This document shows positions 57,362 to 64,000 of a DNA stretch of 64,000 nucleotides, piece after piece. The position numbers and the translations under genes were made by a program. The first letter of the stretch is position 1. Each line of letters starts with the position of its first letter. The stretch comes from Bacteroidales bacterium (GTDB taxonomy: Bacteria > Bacteroidota > Bacteroidia > Bacteroidales > VadinHA17), in contig PLNT01000014.1 of the NCBI GenBank assembly GCA_003141895.1, forward strand, positions 79,379-143,378, given 5' to 3'. The notes below the pieces were generated by a model that was not told the origin of the DNA, searched no databases, and saw nothing but the letters and a program-made list of their open reading frames with translations.

Positions 57362-58375
57362 TTACTTCTTAAGAGCTTCTGATACTTTAAGCTTCAGTTC
57401 ATCATACAATTCAGGATTGTCCTTAAGGATCTGCTTCACTGCATCGCGTCCCTGGCCAAGTTTAGTCTCCCCGTAACTGAACCATGATCCGCTTTTCTTG
57501 ATAATTTCAAAATCGACGCCAAGGTCCACAATCTCTCCAAGTTGTGAGATCCCTTCTCCATAAAGTATATCGAAATCGGCTTTTCTAAACGGGGGAGCAA
57601 GCTTATTCTTAACTATCTTTACCCTTGTACGGCTGCCAATAATTTCTTCACCTTCTTTTAACTGGCTTGTACGGCGAATATCTAATCTTACAGATGCATA
57701 GAATTTCAGAGCATTACCACCGGTAGTAGTTTCAGGGTTGCCAAACATAACACCTATCTTATCCCTGAGCTGGTTAATAAATACACACGATGTATTTGTT
57801 TTATTAATATTAGCTGTTAATTTTCTCAGAGCCTGCGACATAAGTCTTGCCTGGAGTCCCATTTTTGAATCGCCCATTTCACCTTCAATTTCTGCTTTTG
57901 GTGTAAGAGCAGCAACTGAGTCAATAACAACAATATCAATTGCTCCTGATCTGATAAGGTTATCGGTTATCTCCAGTGCCTGTTCGCCATTGTCAGGTTG
58001 GGAGATAAGTAAATTTTCAACGTCTACTCCTAATTTTTCTGCATAATTCCGGTCAAATGTATGTTCAGCATCAATTATTGCAGCAATTCCTCCGTTTTTC
58101 TGGGCTTCAGCGATACAATGAATAGCCAGTGTTGTTTTTCCGGATGCTTCAGGTCCGTATATTTCTATTACCCGGCCGCGAGGTATTCCTCCTATCCCCA
58201 ATGCAGCATCGAGCCCGATGGAACCAGTGGAAATTACCTGGACATTGTCAATTGCATGATCCCCTAATTTCATTATAGTACCCTTACCATAATCTTTTTC
58301 AATTTTTCCAAGGGTAATCTCAAGTGCCTTAAGCTTCTCTTTATTTATTTCTTTACGTTCTGTTCCTTTGCTCAT
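57362..58375 (-). CDS. recA: Recombinase A
   Basis: A 337-residue DNA strand-exchange protein and LexA coprotease. Walker [53 protein letters not shown], the L1/L2 DNA-binding loops around [18 protein letters not shown], and the short acidic-to-basic C-terminus. No intein. 10 bp downstream of bcp on the same strand. Confidence 0.98.
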   Translation of the reverse strand: MSKGTERKEINKEKLKALEITLGKIEKDYGKGTIMKLGDHAIDNVQVISTGSIGLDAALGIGGIPRGRVIEIYGPEASGKTTLAIHCIAEAQKNGGIAAIIDAEHTFDRNYAEKLGVDVENLLISQPDNGEQALEITDNLIRSGAIDIVVIDSVAALTPKAEIEGEMGDSKMGLQARLMSQALRKLTANINKTNTSCVFINQLRDKIGVMFGNPETTTGGNALKFYASVRLDIRRTSQLKEGEEIIGSRTRVKIVKNKLAPPFRKADFDILYGEGISQLGEIVDLGVDFEIIKKSGSWFSYGETKLGQGRDAVKQILKDNPELYDELKLKVSEALKK

Positions 58376-58385
58376 ATAATTGGTT

Positions 58386-58850
58386 TTATTGATTGTACAA
58401 ATCGAAAATCTGTTTGGTATGTTCGCCTGTATCGACTTTTGTTATTATTTTCTCAATTACCCCTTTTTCATCAATTATGAATGTTGTTCTTAATACTCCC
58501 CAAAAGGTCTTTCCATACATTTTTTTCTCTCCCCAGACACCATAATCATTGAGTATTTTCTTAGTTTCATCAGCAATAATAGGAAACGGAAGGGAAAATT
58601 TTCCGGCAAAGCTTTTGTGGGATTTTTCTGAGTCGGGACTGATTCCGATCACGACAAATCCTCCCTTTAATAAAGAATCCCAGTTATCGCGCAGGTTACA
58701 GGCTTCCGCTGTACATCCGGGAGTATCATCTTTGGGATAGAAGTACAAAACTACCTTTTTCCCAGTAAAATCACTTAGCGTTACAGTCCTGCCATTCTGG
58801 TCGATACCTTCAAAGCCCGGGGCTTTCATTCCCTCTTTTAATTGTATCAT
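58386..58850 (-). CDS. bcp: Thioredoxin-dependent thiol peroxidase (Bcp/PrxQ)
   Basis: A 154-residue peroxiredoxin with the peroxidatic Cys and the resolving Cys five residues later in [15 protein letters not shown], and the [11 protein letters not shown] strand. Reduces hydrogen peroxide and organic peroxides with thioredoxin. It is the last core-type gene before the recombinase region; its start faces the promoter at 58894 divergently. Confidence 0.95.
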   Translation of the reverse strand: MIQLKEGMKAPGFEGIDQNGRTVTLSDFTGKKVVLYFYPKDDTPGCTAEACNLRDNWDSLLKGGFVVIGISPDSEKSHKSFAGKFSLPFPIIADETKKILNDYGVWGEKKMYGKTFWGVLRTTFIIDEKGVIEKIITKVDTGEHTKQIFDLYNQ

Positions 58851-58893
58851 AATAGGTTTATTTTGTTATTATGGGTAAAATTACGAAGTTCTT

Positions 58894-58923
58894 TTGGCAG
58901 TTTCATATAAAATACTATCTTTG
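58894..58923 (+). promoter_or_regulatory. Bacteroidota promoter in front of the recombinase
   Basis: TTG (58894-58896; within TTTG) and TATCTTTG (58916-58923) are separated by exactly 19 bp, the optimal TTG-N19-TAnnTTTG pattern. Transcription would begin near 58930, before a short 20-codon frame (58938-59000, beginning MTKKKKLPM) and the repeats that precede the recombinase start. Confidence 0.65.
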
Positions 58924-58970
58924 TTAAGTAGTTGATAATGACCAAAAAGAAAAAATTACCAATGGTTCAA

Positions 58971-59021
58971 AACTGTATATCAACTGTATATTCTGACTGA
59001 AACCATATAGAAACTGTATAT
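58971..59021 (+). repeat. Direct repeats AACTGTATAT upstream of the recombinase
   Basis: AACTGTATAT occurs at 58971, 58982 and 59012, with a weaker AACCATATAG at 59001, giving two pairs each with 11-bp spacing. An inverted copy (ATATACAGT) lies at 60380-60388, close to the promoter of the gene after the recombinase. Candidate arm-type recombinase sites or an operator; which of the two cannot be said. Confidence 0.65.
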
Positions 59022-59044
59022 AAAAACATTGTAAAATCGCCACC

Positions 59045-60268
59045 TTGAAAATTAAGAAATTTACTTTAAAGTTTGTTGCTTTAGGCAAAGATAAGAAAAC
59101 TTACCTAAGATATTACTGTACTGTCAATGGCAAAGGTGAAAGTTATAATATTCCCTGTGATGTTGTCCTTTCACCCGAACAATTAAAGGAACTTAATGAA
59201 GGTACTTTTGGTGGTATGATTCAGAAACAACTATATGAACTGCGTGATGAAAAACAGCAAGCAATTCGAAAGTTTAATGTTGCCAACAACACTTATCCTA
59301 CTGCTGACCAACTACGGATATATGATAAATCAGTGTTCAGCACCTTTAATATAGATTATCATATAAACCAATATATGAAGCAACTTGAAATCAAACCTTC
59401 AAGTAAACGAGTATATTCATATGCCCTTAAAGGATTCAAAGACCACTTTAAAAAGAATCTTTTAAGCATTCCCATTGAAGAAATTTTAAATAAAAATACT
59501 GTTGTGAAGTACGGCTTTATATTTAAGGAATCTGCAAGACTTCACAATAAGAACATTACGTCAACACATATACATAACTATCAATCCATTATTATAAAGT
59601 TCTTAAATTATGTGGCTGAACAACTGAACCTTCCAAAGATTGAATTCTTTCTGCATTTACCTGCTTACAGTTCCAAATGGCATATAGATGAAACTGATGT
59701 ACAGAGAATCTTAAATTATAAACCACAAACCAAAACAGAACCGATTGTACAGGACATAATACGAATAAATTCACTAATAGGTCTGCGTATCGGTGAAATT
59801 CTGACCATTAAAATAGGAAATGTACATATTGCAGATGATTGTATATATATTAGGTTTGCCGAACATAAGAAAGATAAGGAACGTATCGTTGTGGTTGTTG
59901 ACCAAGAAGCAATAAACATTATTAAGAAATACGCAAATAGAGGTGAAGACGAGTATTTATGGTCATTCCAACATCATAACTGGTTTAACGTAGTTCTTCG
60001 GAATATTGCCAAAGATGTATTTAAAGAAGAAACTGTAAAGATTTACAAGAACAGATTAACAGGTATGGAATACGTTGATGTATTGAAGTCTAATGCTATT
60101 TCAAGTCACGCATTCCGGAGATTTGCCATTGAAAGAAATATTGTCAAGTATGGTATTGATGTTGCAAGAACCTTTTCTGGTCATAAGGACACGGCTATAA
60201 TGTATAAGCACTATGCAGATTTTATGAACGGTGAAGACTTAAAAAATAAACTTCTGAAAAGAAACTAA
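59045..60268 (+). CDS. Tyrosine recombinase/integrase
   Basis: A 407-residue phage-type integrase. N-terminal arm-binding-like beta region (about 1-90, KTYLRYYCTVNGKGESYNIP), SAM-like core-binding domain (about 105-215), catalytic domain with Arg in SLIGLRIGEIL, the H-x-x-R box in SSHAFRRFAI, His in FSGHKDT and the nucleophilic tyrosine in MYKHYADF. The start is TTG. It does not show an IntI-type insert, so it is not a classical integron integrase. It opens an AT-richer region of accessory genes; no tRNA or other clear attachment gene is at its side. Confidence 0.92.
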   Translation: MKIKKFTLKFVALGKDKKTYLRYYCTVNGKGESYNIPCDVVLSPEQLKELNEGTFGGMIQKQLYELRDEKQQAIRKFNVANNTYPTADQLRIYDKSVFSTFNIDYHINQYMKQLEIKPSSKRVYSYALKGFKDHFKKNLLSIPIEEILNKNTVVKYGFIFKESARLHNKNITSTHIHNYQSIIIKFLNYVAEQLNLPKIEFFLHLPAYSSKWHIDETDVQRILNYKPQTKTEPIVQDIIRINSLIGLRIGEILTIKIGNVHIADDCIYIRFAEHKKDKERIVVVVDQEAINIIKKYANRGEDEYLWSFQHHNWFNVVLRNIAKDVFKEETVKIYKNRLTGMEYVDVLKSNAISSHAFRRFAIERNIVKYGIDVARTFSGHKDTAIMYKHYADFMNGEDLKNKLLKRN

Positions 60269-60440
60269 TTTTTCAAATTCTTATGTATTTCTAAGAAATT
60301 TATAATTATTATGTGTATTAGTGTTCCATCCGATGTTAAATGAAATAGTATAATGACATTTTGTTTCACTATAATCCTAATATACAGTATATTCTCTAAT
60401 CAATTCGTCTTATATTTGAATTTAAAACTCAATATATAAA

Positions 60441-60659
60441 ATGAAAACCAAACTTGAGAAGGCGATTCTTGAAACGATGAGCAAAAATCCCAATAACTGG
60501 AAAGGAATTTTCTATTTCAACCCTAATGACCCAAGGATATTAGTTCGCAAGATTAATCCAAGATTGGGATGGTCTTACAATTGGGCAAGTCCGTATTCCT
60601 ACATCGCTTTTTTTTGTATTATTTTGATTACGGCAGCCTGTTTTATTTTTCTTAAATAA
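60441..60659 (+). CDS. Small membrane protein, DUF5808-like (cassette unit 1)
   Basis: A 72-residue protein. The middle matches the DUF5808 pattern: GIFYFNPNDPRILVRK followed by RLGWSYNWASPYSYIAF; the C-terminus is a single membrane helix. Function unknown. A TATATTTG box lies at 60411-60418 and an inverted ACTGTATAT copy sits near its -33 region. Followed after 102 bp by palindrome copy A. Confidence 0.7.
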   Translation: MKTKLEKAILETMSKNPNNWKGIFYFNPNDPRILVRKINPRLGWSYNWASPYSYIAFFCIILITAACFIFLK

Positions 60660-60731
60660 AAGTTTCGAACTACTTTAACAAATTCTAATTAGAGAAAATA
60701 TTGGTATTTCTTCAATCGTTTTATTCTTCTA

Positions 60732-60808
60732 ATAACATCTGTTTCAGCTTAACTTTTAATCACTGCATCTGCGTGTGTTAGATGTTGCTATCAGTTATTA
60801 GGTGGTGA
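60732..60808 (+). repeat. Cassette-associated palindrome, copy A
   Basis: Aligned without gaps to copies B and C over the central and right part. Ends CACTGCAT (60761-60768) and AGGTGGTG (60800-60807) pair with two G-U wobbles; an inner stem CATCT/AGATG (60766-60784) is present. 19 of 30 central bases equal copy B. The left shoulder is only weakly conserved. The rest of 60660-61001 holds no gene that I can see. Confidence 0.6.
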
Positions 60809-61001
60809 ATTAAATATCGTTCATTTTAGTAAAGACTCCATACTGCCTATAGCATAACAAATCACTATAAATACTTTTAATCAGCACCAAATATTCCAAC
60901 CTGGCACAATTTATTTGCTTTGTATCCTTTTTTGTCCGAACTTTTCTCATATAAGTAACCTACAGGTATTTGGAATCATTTTTTATACAAAAGCTAATTA
61001 T

Positions 61002-62237
61002 ATGAAAACATTTTGTACAACTACCATCATTGCTCTCCTGCTATCAGGTTCATTTGGAATATTAAATGCTCAGAATGGACAAACTCAATTCAATCAAATA
61101 GTTATTGGTACTAAAGACATCATTCACTCTAAGATTTTAAATGAACAAAGAGAAATTTGGGTATACGTCCCAAGCAGTGCATCAGATACGTCATTTTCAA
61201 AACAACGTTACCCTGTTATCTACCTTTTAGATGGAGATTCGTACTTCACTTCAGTTGTGGGTATGATTCAGCAATTAAGTATGGAATGGGCATATCCAGA
61301 AATGATTGTTGTGGGAATTCCAAATACAGACAGAATAAGAGATTTGACACCGACACATATGGATTCATACCAATTCCTCAATGTTTCTTTTGATAGCAGT
61401 CTGTCAAAAACTTCAGGAGGTGGTGAAAGATTTATTTCATTTATCGAAAAAGAATTAATGCCTTATATCGACTCTTTATATTCAACCTCACCTTATAGAA
61501 TGTTCATCGGTCATTCTCTTGGTGGCTTGACAGTAATTAATACCTTAATTCATCATACTGCTTTGTTTAAGGCTTATGTTGCTATTGACCCTTGTATGTC
61601 ATATGACAACCAAAAACTATTAAAAGAAACTAAAAAGGCATTGGCTATTAACGATTATTCAGGAGTGTCTTTGTTTTTGGGTATAGCCAATACAATGGAT
61701 TTTGGAATGGATACTATAAAGGTCAAAAAGGATACAAGTAAAATTACTGAACATATCCGTTCCATCTTTGAATTAAGAGATTTATTGAATAAAAACAGAC
61801 AAAATCATTTAAAATATGCATGGAGATATTACAATAATGATACTCATCATTCTGTCGCATTAAATGCTGAATATGATGGTCTTCGCTTTATTTTACAAGA
61901 CTATCAAATAAATATAATTTATGATGACAACGGGAAACTTGAAAGACTTTATGAAAACTTATCAAAGAATTTTGGTTACACAGTGAAGCCACCTGAAAGC
62001 CTAATAAATAACTTAGCATATTCTAATCTGTGGATGAAAAAGTTTGATAAAGCAATCTATTTATTTAAACTTAATGTCAGCATTTATCCTGATAGTTGGA
62101 ATGCGTTTGATTCACTCGGTGATTATTATGCTGCTACTGGCGATAAAGCAAAAGCGATAGATAATTATAAAAAAGTACTATCACTTAAAGAAATACCTGA
62201 TACACGGAAGAAGTTGGAAGCACTGCAAGGCAAATAA
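61002..62237 (+). CDS. Secreted esterase (enterochelin-esterase-like) with TPR end (cassette unit 2)
   Basis: A 411-residue exported protein (signal ending LNAQ). An alpha/beta hydrolase of the esterase D/IroE type: strand RYPVIYLLDGDSYF, nucleophile elbow FIGHSLGGLTV, His in NDTHHSVALNAEYDGL. The C-terminus (about 340-411) is one or two TPR-like repeats (AFDSLGDYYAATGDKAKAI). Substrate unknown; relatives hydrolyse siderophore esters or sugar esters. ATG 61002 is chosen as the signal start; an upstream codon would add 29 untypical residues. Palindrome copy B follows after 104 bp. Confidence 0.82.
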   Translation: MKTFCTTTIIALLLSGSFGILNAQNGQTQFNQIVIGTKDIIHSKILNEQREIWVYVPSSASDTSFSKQRYPVIYLLDGDSYFTSVVGMIQQLSMEWAYPEMIVVGIPNTDRIRDLTPTHMDSYQFLNVSFDSSLSKTSGGGERFISFIEKELMPYIDSLYSTSPYRMFIGHSLGGLTVINTLIHHTALFKAYVAIDPCMSYDNQKLLKETKKALAINDYSGVSLFLGIANTMDFGMDTIKVKKDTSKITEHIRSIFELRDLLNKNRQNHLKYAWRYYNNDTHHSVALNAEYDGLRFILQDYQINIIYDDNGKLERLYENLSKNFGYTVKPPESLINNLAYSNLWMKKFDKAIYLFKLNVSIYPDSWNAFDSLGDYYAATGDKAKAIDNYKKVLSLKEIPDTRKKLEALQGK

Positions 62238-62311
62238 AAAATGCTAATTGTTATAATTGCAATTGAATGCTCCAAATTATTAAATTATGGGTATTTTTAT
62301 TTTAATAACAC

Positions 62312-62388
62312 ATTAATATACTGATAATTGACTTTATTTTTACCACATCAGATATTGTTGGATGATGCAGTAATTAATTATGTGGTGA
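62312..62388 (+). repeat. Cassette-associated palindrome, copy B
   Basis: Ungapped match to copy C: 32 of 39 bases in the left shoulder (62312-62350, ending TACCACATCA), then a variable centre, then TGTGGTGA (62381-62388) identical. The spacing from TACCACATCA to TGTGGTGA is 40 bp in both. ACCACAT/ATGTGGT form a 7-bp outer stem; CATCA/TGATG can pair inside. Confidence 0.8.
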
Positions 62389-62480
62389 AACAAAAAATTA
62401 ATTGACTTGTGTTTAATAATTGTGTAAATTAGTCAATGTCTTTGATTTACAGTTAATTAATAAAAATCAAATCCAATTTT

Positions 62481-62978
62481 ATGAAAAAAACCTTTTTAAT
62501 TCTGGTGATTGCTGGATTTCTTGTAATCGGCTTATCAGAAGTTCAGGCTCAAACTACTCAGCCAAAACTCAATCAGGTTGAACTTATAAAACAGATGTTA
62601 GGTAACTGGAGGGTTGATTTAGCAAAAGATACAACTCAATATTGGAGTATTGAACCCTTTGGAATGGGTATAACTTGCTACGCTAAAATGGTGGTGAAAA
62701 ACGATACGATCTCCGAAACGAGGGAACTTTATGGATATGACAGCAAATTAGGTAAATATGTTGTAGCATCGTTAGAAAAAGGTAAGGACATTGAGATTTG
62801 GGCACTATGGTTTAAATCAAATAACAAGTATATAGGGGTTCATTATACTGATGTCTCCAATCCAGATAAAGCATCACTTAAAGTCGAAGGCGAGATAAAA
62901 TCTCCAGATGATGTTATACAAACTACCTTCATTTCTGGAAAGGTAGTAGGGTCTGAAGAATTTAAAAGAATAAAATAA
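62481..62978 (+). CDS. Small secreted protein (cassette unit 3)
   Basis: A 165-residue protein with a signal peptide ending VQAQ. The mature part is beta-rich and lipocalin- or DUF1579-like in outline: KQMLGNWRVDL, SIEPFGMGITCYAKMVV, ELYGYDSKLGKYV. No function assigned. Separated from copy B by 92 bp and followed by copy C after 63 bp (93 bp to the conserved box). Confidence 0.65.
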   Translation: MKKTFLILVIAGFLVIGLSEVQAQTTQPKLNQVELIKQMLGNWRVDLAKDTTQYWSIEPFGMGITCYAKMVVKNDTISETRELYGYDSKLGKYVVASLEKGKDIEIWALWFKSNNKYIGVHYTDVSNPDKASLKVEGEIKSPDDVIQTTFISGKVVGSEEFKRIK

Positions 62979-63041
62979 CCAGTTTAATTATATCATTATG
63001 CCCCGAATAAAATTATTTCGATGCATTTAAATTTATAAGCA

Positions 63042-63118
63042 ATTGATAAACTGGTAATTGATTGTTTTTATACCACATCAATATTCATTCGAAGAAGCTA
63101 TGACATATAATGTGGTGA
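63042..63118 (+). repeat. Cassette-associated palindrome, copy C
   Basis: Left shoulder 63042-63080 and right box TGTGGTGA 63111-63118 match copy B at a constant offset of 730. ACCACAT/ATGTGGT outer stem (63072-63078, 63110-63116). A T-run follows at 63121-63129. The centre is diverged (14 of 30 equal to B). Confidence 0.8.
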
Positions 63119-63294
63119 CTTCTTTTTTTATTACTATATTGAAATATAGCTAATTATAGGATTATTTCATTTTTAACTTATACCAAATTTCTGTTAAAAA
63201 ATTTAGACCCTTTAATTCTAAGACCGTATTATACTATCCTGGAAATCAGTTTTTTCATACCAAAAAAAATTAAGTTTTGCCATAAAGTACAAAA

Positions 63295-63407
63295 GCCGGT
63301 CAATCTGACCACCTTTAGCCGGAATTTATTCACCGCCAAAAGCTGGCTTTAAATGCTTGTGATATAGTTACGTATGTCAAGCGCAATCTGACCGACCAGG
63401 AGTGACC
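63295..63407. mobile_element. Probable IS21-family end relic
   Basis: Repeated strings AGCCGGTCAATCTGACCACC (63295) and CAATCTGACCGACC with GGAGTGACC (63384-63407), in the minus sense GGTCAGATTG repeats, resemble the multiple terminal repeats of IS21-family elements in Bacteroidota. No istA or istB remains. The rest of 63130-63442 shows no gene. Assigned from memory of the pattern; moderate to low certainty. Confidence 0.35.
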
Positions 63408-63442
63408 AATCTATTTAGCTTTTACAAGATTATGGAGAATTA

Positions 63443-63829
63443 TCAGATTATCTTAATATAGTTAAAAGGTAAACCTAGATCCATAGAAAAAAATCTCCCT
63501 TTTTCGAGCATATCTTCATCTTCATCTCTGTAGTACCAGTTAATTGCGAACTTTTTAGTGTTTTTCTGAAGATGGATACATGTAATTTTATGAATTATAT
63601 CAAGTAAGTACGTAGTGCCAGTACTGTTAATATATTCAATACAAATTTCAACAATGGTAATTTCTGCTGGATTTTTAAAATATTCATTTATCCATTCTTC
63701 TATTGGATTAAAAAAGTCCTCGGCATTTTCAGGAATTAGCCGACCTGTAAATTTAATAGTCCCTTTGGGGTCAAGAATTACCTCTGGAGTGTTTTTTGTG
63801 GGTAATATTATTTGTTGATTTTTAATCAC
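63443..63829 (-). CDS. DUF1987/SiaC-family regulatory phosphoprotein
   Basis: A 128-residue protein matching the SiaC family: TPEVILDPKGTIKFTGRLIPE at the start, FFNPIEEWINEYF, EICIEYINSTGTTYLLDII and NWYYRDEDEDMLEKG. In SiaABCD-type pathways SiaC is switched by phosphorylation and controls a diguanylate cyclase or related output. GTG start. The histidine-kinase end upstream on the same strand (63918) is a plausible partner, 88 bp away. Confidence 0.78.
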   Translation of the reverse strand: MIKNQQIILPTKNTPEVILDPKGTIKFTGRLIPENAEDFFNPIEEWINEYFKNPAEITIVEICIEYINSTGTTYLLDIIHKITCIHLQKNTKKFAINWYYRDEDEDMLEKGRFFSMDLGLPFNYIKII

Positions 63830-63917
63830 AGTATATTCTTTTAAAGAAAACCGGTTACTAATTTACAAGTATCTAACAAGGAGATGAATCTATTGTTTCA
63901 ATTTTTCGTGATATCCA

Positions 63918-64000
63918 TCAATTATTTATATCATTTGCCTGTTCGGTAAATATTGGCAAGGTAAATTTAAAATCACTGCCTTTCCCCAGTTCACTCTCTA
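63918..64000 (-). CDS. Histidine kinase, C-terminal fragment
   Basis: Open from the window edge to TGA at 63918; 26 residues are visible: ESELGKGSDFKFTLPIF, then TEQANDINN. The E-x-x-x-GKGS-x-F-x-FTLP pattern is the final strand of HATPase domains. The rest lies outside the window. It precedes the SiaC-like gene on the same strand and may be functionally linked. Confidence 0.75.
   Translation of the reverse strand, partial: ESELGKGSDFKFTLPIFTEQANDINN

Noticed and set aside
60732..63118. Repeats as classical integron attC sites
   Set aside because: GTTRRRY-like strings occur in copies A and B but not in C, a matching RYYYAAC partner is inconsistent, and the recombinase lacks IntI features.
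60732..63118. Repeats as a CRISPR array
   Set aside because: Only three copies, over 700 bp apart with full genes between them, and no cas gene.
60384..63839. 12-bp string ACAGTATATTCT at 60384 and 63828 as attachment sites flanking the array
   Set aside because: A 12-mer pair is expected by chance in several kb of AT-rich DNA, and the right copy lies over the siaC start.
1..64000. tRNA, rRNA or tmRNA genes
   Set aside because: No cloverleaf-like or conserved rRNA stretch was seen in any gap; ssrA was looked for near smpB and is absent.

Overview
The window is a stretch of chromosome from a member of the Bacteroidota, most likely a Bacteroidales/Marinilabiliales-type anaerobe or facultative bacterium. 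The evidence is a MurF-alanine racemase fusion, a type IX secretion C-terminal sorting domain, a GldB-family lipoprotein beside NAD synthase and a PorT-like barrel, DUF1573 and TlpA/DUF4369 proteins, a tRNA-guanine transglycosylase lacking its zinc cysteines, the futalosine menaquinone route (MqnE), TAnnTTTG promoter boxes and few Shine-Dalgarno sequences. Base composition is AT-rich throughout and visibly more so after about 58.9 kb.

Positions 1-58.9 kb are mostly core genome: the 3' end of gcvP; an oxidoreductase lipoprotein; ddl; LemA/TPM genes; a PASTA protein, T9SS cargo and RluD run; mqnE; rpmH; rsmG with an ECF sigma factor and a glycosyltransferase; tgt and an LptF/G permease; an acyl-CoA carboxylase beta subunit with a biotin carrier (with meaB at 34.6 kb this points to methylmalonyl-CoA/propionate chemistry); ispE, dnaB, rsmI, tdk, murF-alr, a Crp/Fnr regulator, nadE, gldB and a ferredoxin. 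A broken M20 amidohydrolase follows, then a 1096-residue propeller/barrel protein, DUF1573, meaB, TlpA, a two-component pair split by a GH43 glycosidase gene, a zinc-type ABC importer, lpdA, a sigma/envelope protein pair, lytic transglycosylase, uvrA, LOG, smpB, miaA, an S9 peptidase, recA and bcp.

Intergenic spaces carry many palindromic repeats. Two have the same nested design (36859-37015 and 41982-42128). A 415-bp composite element (46633-47047) is bounded by two hairpins of identical geometry. G/C-rich and other palindromes sit at convergent gene ends, one of them forming the stop codon of miaA.

From 58.9 kb to the right edge lies an accessory region: a tyrosine recombinase with direct repeats in front of it, then three same-strand units (DUF5808 protein, esterase-TPR protein, small secreted protein). 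Each unit is followed at about 95-105 bp by a copy of a roughly 77-bp imperfect palindrome whose paired ends are conserved. This cassette-like array is the best candidate here for an undescribed system. It is followed by an apparent IS21-type end relic, a SiaC-like (DUF1987) gene and the tail of a histidine kinase.
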